Origin: Nocardioides limicola | GTDB lineage: Bacteria; Actinomycetota; Actinomycetes; Propionibacteriales; Nocardioidaceae | Direction: 5' to 3' | DNA: 64,000 bases | Assembly (NCBI RefSeq): GCF_016827675.1 | Contig: NZ_JAERJA010000001.1 | Span: forward strand, 682,001-746,000 | Shown: piece by piece, positions 8,155-19,760 of the stretch | Layout: every line of letters begins with the position of its first letter | Numbering within the stretch: the first letter of the stretch is position 1 | Notes under the pieces: model-generated | What the model was told of the DNA's origin: nothing | Databases searched by the model: none | What the model saw: only the letters and a program-made list of their open reading frames with translations | Made by a program: the position numbers and the translations under genes

Positions 8155-8940
8155 GTGAACCTGCTGATCGATGATGCCGAGCGCGTGCGGACCCTGACCC
8201 TGAACCGACCGGCGGCGCTCAACGCCTTCAACGAGGAGTTGTACGACGCCACCGCCGAAGCGTTGCTGGCTGCGGCCGAGGACCCGGAGGTGGCTGTGGT
8301 GCTGCTGACCGGCGCTGGCCGGGCGTTCAGCGCAGGCACCGACCTGGCCGAGATGCACGCCCGCACCACCGATCCGAACTTCGTCCCCGGCAAGCATGGA
8401 TTCGTCGGCCTGCTCGACGCCCTGGTGGACTTCCCGAAACCGCTGGTCATCGCCGTGAACGGCCTCGGACTCGGCATCGGTGCGACGATCCTCGGCTTCG
8501 CCGACCTCGCGCTGATCTCGACCAGCGCTCGACTCAAGTGCCCCTTCACTAGTCTCGGGGTGGCACCCGAGGCCGCCTCGAGCTTGCTCTTCCCGCTGCT
8601 GCTCGGCCGCCAGAACGCCTCCTGGATGCTGCTGAGCTCGGAGTGGATCGACGCGAACGAAGCGCGCGAGATCGGGTTGGTGAGGCAGGTCTGTGACCCC
8701 GACGACCTGCTGCCCGAGGCGACCCGTCAGGCGCGGGTCCTGGCAGCCCGACCCATCTCCAGCCTGGTCGCGGTGAAGAGCACCATCACCGCCGCGCTGC
8801 GTGACCAGATCGCCGCCGCGCGCGAGCGTGAGAACGCCTGCTTCGCCGAGTTGATGGGCGGACCCGCCAACATCGAGGCACTGACCGCCTTCGCCGAAGG
8901 TCGCGAGCCCGACTTCACCTCTCTTCCGCCCGGCTGCTGA
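8155..8940 (+). CDS. Enoyl-CoA hydratase/isomerase family protein
   Basis: This 261-residue crotonase-fold protein has the CoA/oxyanion segments LTGAGRAFSAGTDL and NGLGLGIGATI. Members hydrate or isomerise enoyl-CoA esters in beta-oxidation. The GTG start directly follows a -10 element and no SD is present, so the mRNA is probably leaderless. The KstR-like operator suggests co-regulation with the steroid genes 20-55 kb away, though no other steroid gene is next to it. The exact substrate is not readable from the sequence. The stop is followed by repeat array B. Confidence 0.85.
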   Translation: MNLLIDDAERVRTLTLNRPAALNAFNEELYDATAEALLAAAEDPEVAVVLLTGAGRAFSAGTDLAEMHARTTDPNFVPGKHGFVGLLDALVDFPKPLVIAVNGLGLGIGATILGFADLALISTSARLKCPFTSLGVAPEAASSLLFPLLLGRQNASWMLLSSEWIDANEAREIGLVRQVCDPDDLLPEATRQARVLAARPISSLVAVKSTITAALRDQIAAARERENACFAELMGGPANIEALTAFAEGREPDFTSLPPGC

Positions 8941-9036
8941 GCTCCTCGCGCGGCCACAACCCCCACCTCGCGCGGCCACAAACCCCACCCCGCGCGGCCA
9001 CAACCCCCACCTCGGCCGGCCACAAACCCCATTTCG
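8941..9036 (-). repeat. 22-bp stop-codon repeat array B (GGGGTTTGTGG core)
   Basis: Read on the minus strand, the first unit begins at 9036, the base right after the TGA of the kinase gene. Units start at 9036, 9014, 8992 and 8970 (period 22) and a partial fifth runs to 8941. Each begins CGARRTG or CGGGGTG with core GGGGTTTGTGGC or GGGGGTTGTGGC and ends CGGC or CGCG. The unit is the same as in array A but on the opposite strand, and again fills the gap between convergent genes. Confidence 0.88.
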
Positions 9037-10539
9037 TCAGGGGAGGAGGGTGCGGGGGAAGGTGCCGCGGGTGAAGGGGGGATCGTCGGCAGGCCACCAC
9101 AGGGAGCCGCCGGACATCGCCAACCAGGCGCTGAGACCGGCGGCGACCAACAACAGCAGGGAGCTGACGAACCACGGCCAGGGTGCCCGGGAGAGGGTCC
9201 TGGCCGCCCCACCCAGGGGACGACGCACCCGGTCCGACCCCGGCCCGACCCACAGCGCCAGCATCGCCGCGGTGGCGCTCAGCGCCAGGCTCACCGGTCC
9301 CGGCCTCACTCCCCCGGCGCCGTGCACTGCAGCGTCGAGGCCGAAGTACAGGGACGGCAGCAGCACCGCCAGCCCGATGCCGGCAGCCCACAACACCAGG
9401 ACGGCGGCGCCGGGCAGCGCCCGCAGCGTGTGCCAGGGGAAGACCAGCAGTGCCCGCGGACCGTCGTACCAGCGCCGACCGCGCAGCCGGCGCAACGCGG
9501 CTGCAGCCTCGCCGTCGGAGTGCAGCGCCCGGACCAGCCAGACGACGGCCACCACCGCGATCGCGGCCGGGTACGGGGCCACCGCGACACCGACGCCCAG
9601 GGTCACCGCGAGCGCACACAACAGCAGCCCGGCCCGGACCCGCACCGGCCACCGCACCGGTGCTGACCGCCATGGCTCCGATGCCTGCAACAGCCGCGTC
9701 GACCCGCTCGCGTCCTCGTCCGGGTCCTCGTCCGGGTCCTCGGCCAGCCAGCCCCCCACCATCGCCAGGGTCGGACGTCGCGACGGCTCCGGGTCGAGGC
9801 AGGCGTGCACGATCCGGCGCAACTCCTCGGGCATCCCGGAGAGGTCGTGCTCCCCGCGGCGGACCCGATCCATCACCGCCGCCGACGGTCCGCTGCCGAA
9901 CGGGGACCGCCCCGTCCCGGCGTACGCGAGGGTGGCGGCCAGCGAGTGCACGTCGGAGGCGGCGGTCGCTGGGTCGCCGTAGAGGATCTCGGGGGCCAGA
10001 TAGCCGGGGGTGCCGAGCAGCCACCCGGTCTGGGTCACCGTGGCGTCGTCGGCCACCCTGGCCAGCCCGAAGTCGATCAGCACCGGCTCGCCGTCCTCGA
10101 TGAGCACGTTCGACGGTTTGATGTCGCGATGGGTGACACCGACGGCATGGACGGCCGCAAGCGCCTCCACCAGACCGCGGGCGAACCCGCGCAGCTCGGC
10201 GGGCGACAGCGGTCCCGCCTCCTTGATCTCGTCGTGTAGGGAGCGTCCCGGCACATAGCGGGTGGCCACGAACGGCACCGGTCCCCACGGGTCGGCGTCG
10301 ATGATCTCGGCGACCCGCGGCGACCTGACCCGGCTCAGCGACTTGACCTCGCGGGCCAGCCGTTCCCGTGCCTCGTCATCACCGACCACGTGCGGTCGCA
10401 GCACCTTCAGCGCCACCCGTTCGCCATCCTCGGCACGGGCCAGGTGCACCACCCCCATGCCACCCTCACCGATGCGGGACAGCAACTGGTAGCCACCCAC
10501 CCGGTAGTCGGCGGGCGGCGTGGCATCGCGGGATCTCAC
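9037..10539 (-). CDS. Membrane Ser/Thr protein kinase with multi-span C-terminus
   Basis: This 500-residue protein has an N-terminal Hanks-type kinase domain (about 15-275): glycine loop GEGGMGVVH, ATP lysine K45, catalytic HRDIKPSN (D139), DFG (D156) and APE after GTPGYL. It should be active. An acidic linker with EDP/DED repeats (about 282-292) follows, then four or five hydrophobic segments (about 308-330, 332-345, 388-410, 425-440, 462-482). No PASTA or other extracellular sensor domain is seen. It differs from PknB-type receptors. A -10 TAGCGT (10546-10551) 6 nt before the GTG start suggests a leaderless message. The substrate is unknown. Confidence 0.88.
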   Translation of the reverse strand: MRSRDATPPADYRVGGYQLLSRIGEGGMGVVHLARAEDGERVALKVLRPHVVGDDEARERLAREVKSLSRVRSPRVAEIIDADPWGPVPFVATRYVPGRSLHDEIKEAGPLSPAELRGFARGLVEALAAVHAVGVTHRDIKPSNVLIEDGEPVLIDFGLARVADDATVTQTGWLLGTPGYLAPEILYGDPATAASDVHSLAATLAYAGTGRSPFGSGPSAAVMDRVRRGEHDLSGMPEELRRIVHACLDPEPSRRPTLAMVGGWLAEDPDEDPDEDASGSTRLLQASEPWRSAPVRWPVRVRAGLLLCALAVTLGVGVAVAPYPAAIAVVAVVWLVRALHSDGEAAAALRRLRGRRWYDGPRALLVFPWHTLRALPGAAVLVLWAAGIGLAVLLPSLYFGLDAAVHGAGGVRPGPVSLALSATAAMLALWVGPGSDRVRRPLGGAARTLSRAPWPWFVSSLLLLVAAGLSAWLAMSGGSLWWPADDPPFTRGTFPRTLLP

Positions 10540-10586
10540 CCCTCCACGCTACCGGCGCCCGCGCCGCACCCGGGCCATTGCCACCC

Positions 10587-10991
10587 TCAGCCGTCGAGGT
10601 CGCGCAGCAGCCGCTTCGGCGCCGTGAGTCGGTACGACGTCTCGATGAGCTCGGCGATCTCGTCCCAGGCCGCTGCCGGGGCCCCGGGGTCGGGCAGGTC
10701 GATGCCCAGCCAGCCGCTGGGTCCGTAGTAGGCGGGCAGGAACACCCGCGGATCCTCGCGCAGCGCCGGCGCCTCCGCCGGGTCGGGCAGGAACAGCATC
10801 GACTCCTCGTGCTGCTCATGCACGCCGGGGCTGACCTTGACGCCCCCGCCGTAGACGACGAAGAGCTTCTTGACCTTGAAAACCGCCCGCCCGTGGCTGA
10901 CGTGCTCGACCACTCCGGGCAGCGCCAGACAGATCCGGCGCAGCCGCTCCAGCAACGGATCGTCGGCGGAGAACATCAGCGGGTGCGGCAT
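10587..10991 (-). CDS. MmcQ/YjbR family protein
   Basis: This 134-residue protein fits the YjbR/MmcQ family. It has a conserved FKVKKLF segment near residue 38, then PAYYGPSGWLGIDL near residue 87 and a C-terminal helical pair ending RLLRDLDG. Members are small CyaY-like fold proteins sometimes described as DNA binding; the biochemical role is not established. It is 15 bp downstream of rbpA on the same strand and probably co-transcribed with it. Confidence 0.8.
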   Translation of the reverse strand: MPHPLMFSADDPLLERLRRICLALPGVVEHVSHGRAVFKVKKLFVVYGGGVKVSPGVHEQHEESMLFLPDPAEAPALREDPRVFLPAYYGPSGWLGIDLPDPGAPAAAWDEIAELIETSYRLTAPKRLLRDLDG

Positions 10992-11006
10992 CGGAGGGCC
11001 GATCGG

Positions 11007-11366
11007 TCAGAAGATGATGTCGCCGGACTTCCGGCGGCTGCGGAGCGTGGCGATCGCCTCGTCGAGGATGTCCCGGGCCTCGTCGTCGGAGCGGCGCTCC
11101 TTCACATAGGCCAGGTGTGTCTTGTAGGGCTCGTTCTTGGGCGCCGCCGGCGGGTTCTGCGCGTCCATGCTGGCCGGCAACCCACACTTGGGGCAGTCCC
11201 AGTGCTCGGGCGGTTCGGCATCCACGGACAGCGTCACCACCGAGCGGTGGTCGTGTGAGCAGAAGTAGGTGATCGACTTGCGTGGAGCCGCCTCACCCCG
11301 CTCGGCCTCCCCCATCGGACCGGAACCGACCCGGCTGCCACGGATGGCGTTCCCTGCACCTGCCAC
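11007..11366 (-). CDS. rbpA: RNA polymerase-binding protein RbpA
   Basis: This 119-residue actinobacterial transcription factor binds RNA polymerase and the principal sigma factor and stabilises the open complex. The N-terminal arm with GNAIRGSRVGSG, the zinc-binding core (C36 with WDCPKCG, residues 57-61) and the sigma-interacting C-terminal helices (SDDEARDILDEAIATLRSRR) are all visible. The start is a GTG with AAGGAA upstream. It is found only in actinobacteria, which supports the taxonomic reading. Confidence 0.96.
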   Translation of the reverse strand: MAGAGNAIRGSRVGSGPMGEAERGEAAPRKSITYFCSHDHRSVVTLSVDAEPPEHWDCPKCGLPASMDAQNPPAAPKNEPYKTHLAYVKERRSDDEARDILDEAIATLRSRRKSGDIIF

Positions 11367-11417
11367 GGCTCTTCCTTTCGAGTGCGTTCCCCCGAACGAC
11401 GTCTTGTGTGGTGAGCC

Positions 11418-11654
11418 TCAGCTCTGGTAGGCCATCAGCAATCCGAGCGCGATGATGCACGCGAACCAGATGATCCCGATGCCGATCGTGAACCGGTCGA
11501 GGTTGCGTTCCGCGACCGAGGAACCGCCCAGCGAACTGGACACACCACCGCCGAACATGTCGGACAGTCCGCCGCCCCGCCCCTTGTGCAGAAGCACGAG
11601 CAGGATGAGCAGACCACTGGTGACCATCAGCAAGATGGTGAGCGCGAGAATCAC
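11418..11654 (-). CDS. secG: Preprotein translocase subunit SecG
   Basis: This 78-residue protein has two transmembrane segments (about 2-22 and 57-75) joined by the Gly-rich HKGRGGGLSDMFGGG loop that identifies SecG. It assists SecYE in protein export. The GTG at 11654 is chosen since it gives the standard length; upstream in-frame sequence overlaps tpiA in another frame. The gene follows tpiA by 31 bp, the usual actinobacterial gap-pgk-tpi-secG order. Confidence 0.95.
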   Translation of the reverse strand: MILALTILLMVTSGLLILLVLLHKGRGGGLSDMFGGGVSSSLGGSSVAERNLDRFTIGIGIIWFACIIALGLLMAYQS

Positions 11655-11685
11655 GAGGTCAGATGCTACGGCACGGGCACAATGC

Positions 11686-12480
11686 TCAGAGCATCGGCAT
11701 GTCGTAGTACCGGCAGACGCCACCGAACTCGTCGTGGGTGAGGCTGGCGCCGCCCACCAGGGCGCCGTCCACATCCTTCTCCGCCATGATCGAGGCGATG
11801 TTGGCCGCCTTGACCGAGCCGCCGTAGAGGACGCGTACGCCGTCGGCCGCGGCGTCGCCGTGCACCTCCCGGATCCGGTCCCGGATCGCGGCGCACACCT
11901 CCTGGGCGTCGGCGGGAGTCGCCACTTCGCCGGTGCCGATCGCCCACACCGGCTCATAGGCGATCACCAGCGAGGCGATCTGGTCGGCGGAGAACCCGGC
12001 CAGCGACCCGTCCACCTGGGCGAGCGTGTAGGCCACCTGGTCGCCGGCCTGCCGGATCTCCAGGCCCTCCCCGACACAGACGATGGGGGTCATCGCGGCG
12101 GCGAGCACCTTGGCCGCCTTCGCGTTCACGACCTCGTCGGTCTCCGCGTGGTACTCGCGCCGTTCCGAGTGCCCCACCACCACGTAGCTGCAACCGAGCT
12201 TGGCGAGCATCGAGGCGGCGATCTCCCCGGTGTAGGCGCCGGCGTCGTGCACCGACACGTCCTGGGCGCCGTAGCGGATGGACAGGTTGTCCCCGTCCAC
12301 CAGTGTCTGCACCGAGCGCAGGTCCGTGTACGGCGGCAGCACCACCACCTCGACCCGCTTGTAGTCGTGCTTCTTGTCCGACAGGGTCCAGGCGAGCTTC
12401 TGCACCAGCACCACCGCCTCGGCGTGGTTCAGGTTCATCTTCCAGTTGCCGGCCATCAGCGGCACACGTGTGGTGGACAC
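11686..12480 (-). CDS. tpiA: Triosephosphate isomerase
   Basis: This 264-residue TIM barrel enzyme interconverts dihydroxyacetone phosphate and glyceraldehyde 3-phosphate. N-W-K at the N-terminus (AGNWKMN), the catalytic His in VVGHSERR and the catalytic Glu in [11 protein letters not shown] are present. It is the third gene of the glycolytic operon, 32 bp after pgk, with GAAGGGAA before its GTG start. Confidence 0.97.
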   Translation of the reverse strand: MSTTRVPLMAGNWKMNLNHAEAVVLVQKLAWTLSDKKHDYKRVEVVVLPPYTDLRSVQTLVDGDNLSIRYGAQDVSVHDAGAYTGEIAASMLAKLGCSYVVVGHSERREYHAETDEVVNAKAAKVLAAAMTPIVCVGEGLEIRQAGDQVAYTLAQVDGSLAGFSADQIASLVIAYEPVWAIGTGEVATPADAQEVCAAIRDRIREVHGDAAADGVRVLYGGSVKAANIASIMAEKDVDGALVGGASLTHDEFGGVCRYYDMPML

Positions 12481-12512
12481 TCGCAGGTTCCCTTCGGTCA
12501 GGTGGGTGAGGG

Positions 12513-13724
12513 TCAGGACTCGAGCACGGCGATGCCGGGCAGTTCCTTGCCCTCGAGGTACTCCAGCGACGCTCCGCCGCCGGTGGAGATGTGTCCGAAC
12601 GCGTCCTCGGCGAATCCGAGGCGCCGCACGGCCGCCGCCGAGTCTCCGCCGCCGACGACGGACAGCCCGTCGATCCCGGTGAGGGCATGCGCGACGGCAC
12701 GGGTGCCGCCGGCGAACTCGTCGACCTCGAAGACGCCCATCGGCCCGTTCCAGAAGACCGTCCGGGCGTCGGCGAGCGCCTCGGCGAAGGCCTTCGCCGA
12801 GTCCGGGCCGATGTCCAGCCCCATCGCGTCGGCGGGGATCTGGTCGGCCGGTACGACGGACGGGCTGGTCGCCCGACCACCCCCGGGGAAGGCGGTGTCG
12901 ACGACCACGTCGGTCGGCAGCAGGATCTGTACGCCGGTCTCCGCGGCCCGGGCCAGGTAGTCGCGGCAGGTGTCGAGCTGGTCGGCCTCGAGCAGGCTGG
13001 TGCCGACCTCATGGCCCTGGGCCCGCAGGAAGGTGAAGACCATGCCGCCGCCGATCAGCAACCGGTCGGCCTTGGCGAGCAGGTTCTCGATGACGCCGAG
13101 CTTGTCGGAGACCTTGGAACCGCCGAGCACCACCACGTAGGGACGCTCAGGGGTCTCGGTGAGGCGCCGCAGCACCTCGATCTCGGTGGCCACCAGGGCG
13201 CCCATCGCGTGCGGCAGCCGCTGCGCCACGTCGTACACCGACGCCTGCTTGCGGTGCACCACCCCGAAGCCGTCGGAGACGAACGCGTCGGCCAGCGACG
13301 CCAGTTCGGTGGCGAAGGCGCCCCGCTCCGCATCGTCCTTGGACGTCTCGGCGGCGTTGAAGCGGATGTTCTCGAGCACCAGCACCTCACCGTCACCGAG
13401 TGCGGCGACGGCCTGCTGCGCCTGCGGCCCGACGGTGTCCGGGACGAACGACACCGGCGCCTCGATCAGCTCACCGAGTCTGGCTGCCACCGGGGCCAGC
13501 GACAGGGCCGGGTCGTGCGCTCCGCGGGGCCGCCCGAGGTGAGCGGTGACCAGCACCTTGGCCCCGGCGCCGGCCAGCGCGGCGATGGTCGGGGCGCTGG
13601 CGCGGATCCGACCGTCATCGGTGATCACCCGAGCCTCGGCCGGACCGTCCAGCGGCACGTTGAGGTCGGAGCGGACCAGGACCCGCTTGCCGCTCAGCTC
13701 TCCCAGTGATGCGATGTCGGACAC
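12513..13724 (-). CDS. pgk: Phosphoglycerate kinase
   Basis: This 403-residue two-domain kinase transfers phosphate from 1,3-bisphosphoglycerate to ADP. It shows the N-terminal signature [19 protein letters not shown], the nucleotide-site [12 protein letters not shown] and the C-terminal GGGDSAAAV motif. It starts at GTG 13724, 36 bp after gap. The length is normal for bacteria. Confidence 0.97.
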   Translation of the reverse strand: MSDIASLGELSGKRVLVRSDLNVPLDGPAEARVITDDGRIRASAPTIAALAGAGAKVLVTAHLGRPRGAHDPALSLAPVAARLGELIEAPVSFVPDTVGPQAQQAVAALGDGEVLVLENIRFNAAETSKDDAERGAFATELASLADAFVSDGFGVVHRKQASVYDVAQRLPHAMGALVATEIEVLRRLTETPERPYVVVLGGSKVSDKLGVIENLLAKADRLLIGGGMVFTFLRAQGHEVGTSLLEADQLDTCRDYLARAAETGVQILLPTDVVVDTAFPGGGRATSPSVVPADQIPADAMGLDIGPDSAKAFAEALADARTVFWNGPMGVFEVDEFAGGTRAVAHALTGIDGLSVVGGGDSAAAVRRLGFAEDAFGHISTGGGASLEYLEGKELPGIAVLES

Positions 13725-13760
13725 GACTGCTTCCTCTCAGGTCGACTGTGCGGGCGCAAT

Positions 13761-14866
<1,106 letters not shown>

Positions 14867-14901
14867 CCGACCATCCGCGGTACGTCCCGGTAACTTCACC
14901 C

Positions 14902-15885
14902 TCAGGCGTCGTCGAGGAGGTCCTGGCTCAGCGAGGCCTCGGTGTCCGGGATGCCCTGGTCGTGGGCACGCTTGTCCGCCATCGCGAGCAGTCGGCGGAT
15001 CCGGCCGGCGATCGCGTCCTTGGTCAGCGCCGGCTCGTGCAACTGGCCCAACTCCTCCAGCGACGCCTGCTTGTGCTCCAGTCGCAGGCGACCGGCCAAC
15101 TGCAGGTGGTCGGGCACCTCGTCACCGAGGATCTCCAGCGCCCGTTCCACCCGCGCGCCGGCGGCCACCGCTGCGCGGGCCGAGCGGCGCAGGTTGGCGT
15201 CGTCGAAGTTGGCCAACCGGTTGGCCGTGGCTCGGACCTCGCGACGCATTCGCCGCTCCTCCCAGGCCATCAGCGTCTCGTGCGCGCCGAGACGGGTGAG
15301 CAGCGCGCCGATGGCGTCGCCGTCGCGGATGACCACCCGGTCGATGCCGCGCACCTCGCGGGCCTTGGCGGCGATGCCCAGGCGTCGGGCCACACCGACC
15401 AGGGCCAGCGCGGCCTCGGGGCCGGGGCAGGTCACCTCCAACGAGGAGGAGCGTCCCGGCTCGGTCAGCGACCCGTGCGCCAGGAAGGCGCCACGCCACG
15501 CCGCCACCGCGTCACAGCCACCCCCGGACACCACCTGCGGCGGCAGTCCGCGGACGGGGCGGCCGCGCTGGTCCAGCAGTCCGGTCTGGCGGGCCAGTGC
15601 CTCGCCCTCCCGGGCTACTCGCACCAGGTAGCGGCTGCCCTTCTTCAGTCCGTTGCCCTGCACCATCACGACATCGGAGCCGTGCCCGTAGATCTCGGCG
15701 ATGTCCCGCCGGAGTCGTCGCGCCGCCGCCCCGGTGTCGAGTTCTGCCTCGACCACCACCCGGCCGCTCACAATGTGCAGTCCACCGGCGAAGCGCAGCA
15801 TCGAGGCGACCTCGGACTTGCGGCAACATGCCTTGGTGACCTGGGTGCTGGCCAGTTCCGCCTTCACCTGTGCCGTCATCGCCAT
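14902..15885 (-). CDS. whiA: DNA-binding protein WhiA
   Basis: This 327-residue protein combines a degenerate LAGLIDADG homing-endonuclease fold (about 20-225) with a C-terminal helix-turn-helix (about 225-325, containing [21 protein letters not shown]). WhiA is a regulator of sporulation/cell division genes in Streptomyces and is general in Gram-positives. It is downstream of yvcK by 22 bp in the conserved uvrC-rapZ-yvcK-whiA block. ATG 15885 with GGAGG is used; ATG 15879 is an alternative. Confidence 0.95.
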   Translation of the reverse strand: MAMTAQVKAELASTQVTKACCRKSEVASMLRFAGGLHIVSGRVVVEAELDTGAAARRLRRDIAEIYGHGSDVVMVQGNGLKKGSRYLVRVAREGEALARQTGLLDQRGRPVRGLPPQVVSGGGCDAVAAWRGAFLAHGSLTEPGRSSSLEVTCPGPEAALALVGVARRLGIAAKAREVRGIDRVVIRDGDAIGALLTRLGAHETLMAWEERRMRREVRATANRLANFDDANLRRSARAAVAAGARVERALEILGDEVPDHLQLAGRLRLEHKQASLEELGQLHEPALTKDAIAGRIRRLLAMADKRAHDQGIPDTEASLSQDLLDDA

Positions 15886-15907
15886 GCCGCAGATCCTCCC
15901 ATGCCCG

Positions 15908-16894
15908 TCAACCGACTCGTCCTCCCCGTATCACCGCTGCGAACGCGCGCGCCAACTTCATCGGGTCGTGCCGCGGGCTGCCGTCGTCGCGGCGGATGTC
16001 GGCGAGGATCAGGGTGGCACCGCACGCCTGCGCCGCCCGCTGGAGTCGGGAGACGTCGGTCACGTTGGCGGGGTCGGCGAGCACGGTGTCCAAGGTGAGG
16101 CCGGGGGCGTGGTCGAGGAGCGCGGCCAGGTGGTCCTCCGGCGCGAAGCCGTGCGTCTCGCCGGGCTGGGCATCCAGGTTGAGCACCACCATCACCCGGG
16201 CCGATGTCTCCCGGATCGCCTCGCGGAGTCCGGGCACCACCAGGTGCGGGATCACCGAGGTGTACCAGGACCCCGGGCCGAGGACCACCCAGTCGGCCTC
16301 CCGGACGGCCGTGACCGCCTCCGGGCAGGCGGTCACCCCCGCTGGCACCAGTTCGATGCCCAGCACGTCACCCTCGGTGGCCGCGACCTCCGCCTGTCCG
16401 GCGACCGTGGCGACCGCCTCGGGGTGGTCGGGGTCCAGCCCGGCGACGACTGCGGTGATGTCCATCGGCGAACTGGCCATCGGCAGCACCCGACCCTGGG
16501 CACCGAGCAGTCGGGCCACCCAGGCGAGGCCCTCGACGGCGTCGCCGAGCAACTCCCAGAGGCCGACGATGAGCAGGTTGCCGACCACGTGGCCGCTCAT
16601 CTCCCCCGTCCCGTCGAAGCGGTGTTGCAGCACTCGGGCCCAGGTCTGTCCCCACTCGTCGTCGCCGCAGAGGGCCGCCAGCGCCATCCGCAGGTCACCG
16701 GGGGGCAGCACGTCGAACTCGCGGCGCAGTCGGCCGCTGGAGCCGCCGTTGTCGGCCACGGTGACCACCGCGGTCAGGTCGCGTACGACGTGTCGCAGCG
16801 CGGCGAGTGAGGCGTGCAGGCCGTGGCCACCGCCCAGGGCGACGACCGCGACGTCGGCCAGGCTCTCGTCGACCAGCGGGTCTAGGGTCGGCAA
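15908..16894 (-). CDS. yvcK: Gluconeogenesis factor YvcK/CofD-like protein
   Basis: This 328-residue protein has the nucleotide-sugar binding [10 protein letters not shown] near residue 20, [13 protein letters not shown] near 45, and the [15 protein letters not shown] block. YvcK proteins bind UDP-GlcNAc and influence cell-wall and carbon metabolism. The only good start is TTG 16894, 4 nt after the rapZ stop with GGGAG before it, so translation is coupled to rapZ. Confidence 0.92.
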   Translation of the reverse strand: MPTLDPLVDESLADVAVVALGGGHGLHASLAALRHVVRDLTAVVTVADNGGSSGRLRREFDVLPPGDLRMALAALCGDDEWGQTWARVLQHRFDGTGEMSGHVVGNLLIVGLWELLGDAVEGLAWVARLLGAQGRVLPMASSPMDITAVVAGLDPDHPEAVATVAGQAEVAATEGDVLGIELVPAGVTACPEAVTAVREADWVVLGPGSWYTSVIPHLVVPGLREAIRETSARVMVVLNLDAQPGETHGFAPEDHLAALLDHAPGLTLDTVLADPANVTDVSRLQRAAQACGATLILADIRRDDGSPRHDPMKLARAFAAVIRGGRVG

Positions 16895-16898
16895 CCCC

Positions 16899-17771
16899 TC
16901 ACTCCCGTCCGAGGTCCCGGTGGGCCGGGCGGGCGTCGTAGCCGTGGTCGACGAGTCGTTGCGCGATCTCCTCGGTCATCGCCACCGACCGGTGCTTGCC
17001 GCCGGTGCAGCCGATGGCGATCGTGGCGAAGCGTTTGCCCTCGGCCAGGTAGCCCTCGGCGACGGTCTCGACGACCGCCAGGTACTGGTCGAGGAAGGCG
17101 ACGGCCGCGTCTCGATCCTTCACGTAGTCGGCGACGTCGGGGTCGAGACCGGTCCGCTCCCGGAGTTCGGGCACCCAGTGCGGGTTGGGCAGGAAGCGCA
17201 TGTCGGCGACCAGGTCGGCGTCGATCGGGATGCCGTACTTGAACCCGAAGCTGACCACGGTCACCTTCAGCCGGACCGCTTCGGGGGTGCCGAAGGCGTC
17301 GGCGATCCGATCGGTGAGCTGGTGCACGTTCTTGTTGGTGGTGTCGATGACCAGGTCGGCGTTGCTGCGCAGCGAGGCGAGCACCTCGCGCTCCCGGCGG
17401 AGTCCGTCCAGGAGCCTGCCGCTGCCCTGCAGGGGGTGCGGACGACGGGCGGCCTCCTGACGACGCACCAGGACGTCGTCGGTGGCGTCGAGGAAGACCA
17501 GGGTGCTGCGCCGTCCGGTGACCCCGTAGGCGAGGTTGGCGCGCAGGGTGTCGAAGAAGGAACCGGATCTCACGTCGACGACGACGGCGATGGGTTGCTG
17601 GGGGCCACGCGAGTCGTCGACGAGTCGGACCACGTCGCGCAGCAGCGTGGGCGGCAGGTTGTCGACCACGTAGAAGCCGAGGTCCTCGAGTTCCTTGGCG
17701 GCGGTGCTGCGGCCGGCTCCGGTCATCCCGGTGACGACGACGAGCTCGCCACTGGTTGCTTCCTCGTTCAC
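16899..17771 (-). CDS. rapZ: RNase adapter protein RapZ
   Basis: This 290-residue P-loop protein has Walker [10 protein letters not shown] (15-23), a [14 protein letters not shown]alker B region and the C-terminal [10 protein letters not shown] ligand site typical of RapZ/YvcJ. In enterobacteria RapZ senses GlcN6P; in actinobacteria its role is not settled. The GTG start overlaps the uvrC stop by 4 bases. Confidence 0.93.
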   Translation of the reverse strand: MNEEATSGELVVVTGMTGAGRSTAAKELEDLGFYVVDNLPPTLLRDVVRLVDDSRGPQQPIAVVVDVRSGSFFDTLRANLAYGVTGRRSTLVFLDATDDVLVRRQEAARRPHPLQGSGRLLDGLRREREVLASLRSNADLVIDTTNKNVHQLTDRIADAFGTPEAVRLKVTVVSFGFKYGIPIDADLVADMRFLPNPHWVPELRERTGLDPDVADYVKDRDAAVAFLDQYLAVVETVAEGYLAEGKRFATIAIGCTGGKHRSVAMTEEIAQRLVDHGYDARPAHRDLGRE

Positions 17772-19738
17772 TGGCCCTCCTGTGTCGTCGGTGCGTCTGC
17801 GTCATTGTGCACCGCGGCGGCGATGGCGGCGGCGGTGCGCGCTCCGATGCCGGGCACGGAGGCGATCTCCTCGACGGTGGCGGCGCGCAGCTTGCGCACC
17901 GACCCGAAGTGGCGGAGTAGGGCCTTGCGGCGGATCTCTCCGAGGCCGGGTACGTCGTCGAGGAGGCTCTCCACCATCGACCGGGTGCGGCGCTGCCGGT
18001 GATGCCCGATCGCGAACCGGTGCGCCTCGTCACGGATCCGCTGCAGCAGGTAGAGGCCCTCGCTGGTCCGGGGCAGGATGACCGGATCGTCGGCCCGACC
18101 GGTCGCCGGGGAGAGCCAGACCTCCTCGAGCCGCTTGGCGAGGCCGCAGATGGCGATGTCGTCGATACCGAGCTCGTCCAGGGCCCGCTGGGCGGCGGCC
18201 ACCTGGGGGGCGCCGCCGTCGACGACGACGAGGCCGGGCGCGTAGGCGAACTTGCGCGGCTTCCCGGTGTCCGGGTCGACCAGCATCGGGCCCTCGTCGG
18301 AGGTGGCGCCGGGGGTGACGTCCCCGGTGGCGGCGCGGTCGTCGAGGAGGCGTCGGAACCGTCGACTGATCACCTCGTGCATGGCGGCGACGTCGTTCTG
18401 GCCCGGGTCCCCGTCGGCGCCGCGGATCACGAACCGGCGGTACTCCCCCTTGCGTGCCAACCCGTCCTCGAAGACCACCATCGAGGCGACCACCTCGGTG
18501 CCCTGGAGGTTGGAGATGTCGTAGCACTCGATCCGCAGCGGCGCCTCGTCGAGTTCGAGGGCGTCCCGGATCTCCTCCAGAGCCTGGTTGCGGATGGTCA
18601 GGTCGCTGGCCCGTTTGGTGCGGTGCAGGGCCAGGGCCTGCTCGGCGTTCTGGGCGACGGTCTCGAGCAGGGATCTCTTGTCGCCCCGTTGCGGCACCCG
18701 GAGCCGGACTCGGGCGCCCCGCAGTTCGGTGAGCAGTCCCTCCAGGGCGTCCACATCCTCGGGCAGCGCCGGGACCAGCACCTCCTTGGGGACGGCCTCG
18801 GGGTCCTCGCCATAGAGCTGCAGCAGGAACTGCTCCACCAGCACCGCGGTGCCGGCGTCGTCGGTGCGGTCGGCGACCCAGCCGCGTTTGCCGCGGATCC
18901 TGCCGCCGCGGACGTGGAAGACCTGCACGCCGACCTCCAGCGGGTCCTCGGCCAGGGCCACCACGTCGGCGTCGGTGCCGTCGGCCAGCACCACGGCCTG
19001 CTTCTCGCTGGCCTTGGCCAGCGCCGCCAGGTCGTCGCGCAACCTGGCGGCGCGCTCGAAGTCGAGCGCCTGCGAGGCGGCGTACATCTGGCCTTCGAGG
19101 CGTTTGGTGAAGCCGGCGGTGCGTCCAGCCATGAAGTCGCAGAAGTCGTCGACGATCTCGCGGTGCTCCTCGGCGCTGACCTGGCCGACGCAGGGGGCGG
19201 CGCATTTGTCGATGTAGCCGAGCAGGCAGGGGCGGCCGGTCTGCTCGGCGCGCTTGAAGACGCCGTTGCTGCACGAGCGCATCGGGAACACCCGGAGCAG
19301 CAGGTCGACGGTCTCCCGGATCGCCCACGCATGGCTGTAGGGGCCGAAGTAGCGGGTGCCCTTCCGTTTCGCGCCCCGGCCCACCATCACCCGCGGGAAC
19401 TCGTCGGAGAGGGTGACGGCGAGCCAGGGATAGGACTTGTCGTCGCGGTACTTGACGTTGAAGCGCGGGTCGAACTCCTTGATCCAGGAGTACTCCAACT
19501 GCAGCGCCTCGACCTCGGTGTTGACCACGGTCCAGTCGACGCCGGCAGCGCTGGTGACCATGGTCGCGGTCCGGGGATGCAGGCTGGCCAGGTCGGCGAA
19601 GTACGACGACAGTCGGGAGCGGAGGTTCTTCGCCTTGCCCACATAGATGACCCGGCCCGATGCGTCGGAGAACCGGTAGACGCCGGGCTCGGTGGGGATC
19701 GATCCGGCTGCGGGTCGGTACGACGACGGGTCAGCCAT
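17768..19738 (-). CDS. uvrC: Excinuclease ABC subunit C
   Basis: This 656-residue nuclease makes both incisions in nucleotide excision repair. It has the GIY-YIG domain (about 16-95, GVYRFSD...[11 protein letters not shown]), a UVR motif (about 205-240), the RNase H-like C-terminal nuclease (about 385-560, [11 protein letters not shown]) and tandem helix-hairpin-helices at the end ([18 protein letters not shown]). A TAGGGT -10 hexamer (19745-19750) lies 6 nt before the ATG, so the message is probably leaderless. No SOS box was seen here, unlike uvrA. Confidence 0.97.
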   Translation of the reverse strand: MADPSSYRPAAGSIPTEPGVYRFSDASGRVIYVGKAKNLRSRLSSYFADLASLHPRTATMVTSAAGVDWTVVNTEVEALQLEYSWIKEFDPRFNVKYRDDKSYPWLAVTLSDEFPRVMVGRGAKRKGTRYFGPYSHAWAIRETVDLLLRVFPMRSCSNGVFKRAEQTGRPCLLGYIDKCAAPCVGQVSAEEHREIVDDFCDFMAGRTAGFTKRLEGQMYAASQALDFERAARLRDDLAALAKASEKQAVVLADGTDADVVALAEDPLEVGVQVFHVRGGRIRGKRGWVADRTDDAGTAVLVEQFLLQLYGEDPEAVPKEVLVPALPEDVDALEGLLTELRGARVRLRVPQRGDKRSLLETVAQNAEQALALHRTKRASDLTIRNQALEEIRDALELDEAPLRIECYDISNLQGTEVVASMVVFEDGLARKGEYRRFVIRGADGDPGQNDVAAMHEVISRRFRRLLDDRAATGDVTPGATSDEGPMLVDPDTGKPRKFAYAPGLVVVDGGAPQVAAAQRALDELGIDDIAICGLAKRLEEVWLSPATGRADDPVILPRTSEGLYLLQRIRDEAHRFAIGHHRQRRTRSMVESLLDDVPGLGEIRRKALLRHFGSVRKLRAATVEEIASVPGIGARTAAAIAAAVHNDADAPTTQEGQ

Positions 19739-19760
19739 GGCACAACCCTAGGACCGGGCG

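Noticed and set aside
8941..9036. Array B read as protein (frames giving MGFVA.../WGLWP... repeats)
   Set aside because: All frames are open only because the unit lacks stops; the array lies between convergent stop codons with no start signal of its own.
11679..11698. ATGCTCAGAGCAT near the tpiA stop as a terminator
   Set aside because: The palindrome has a one-base centre, cannot form a stable loop, and lacks a T-run.
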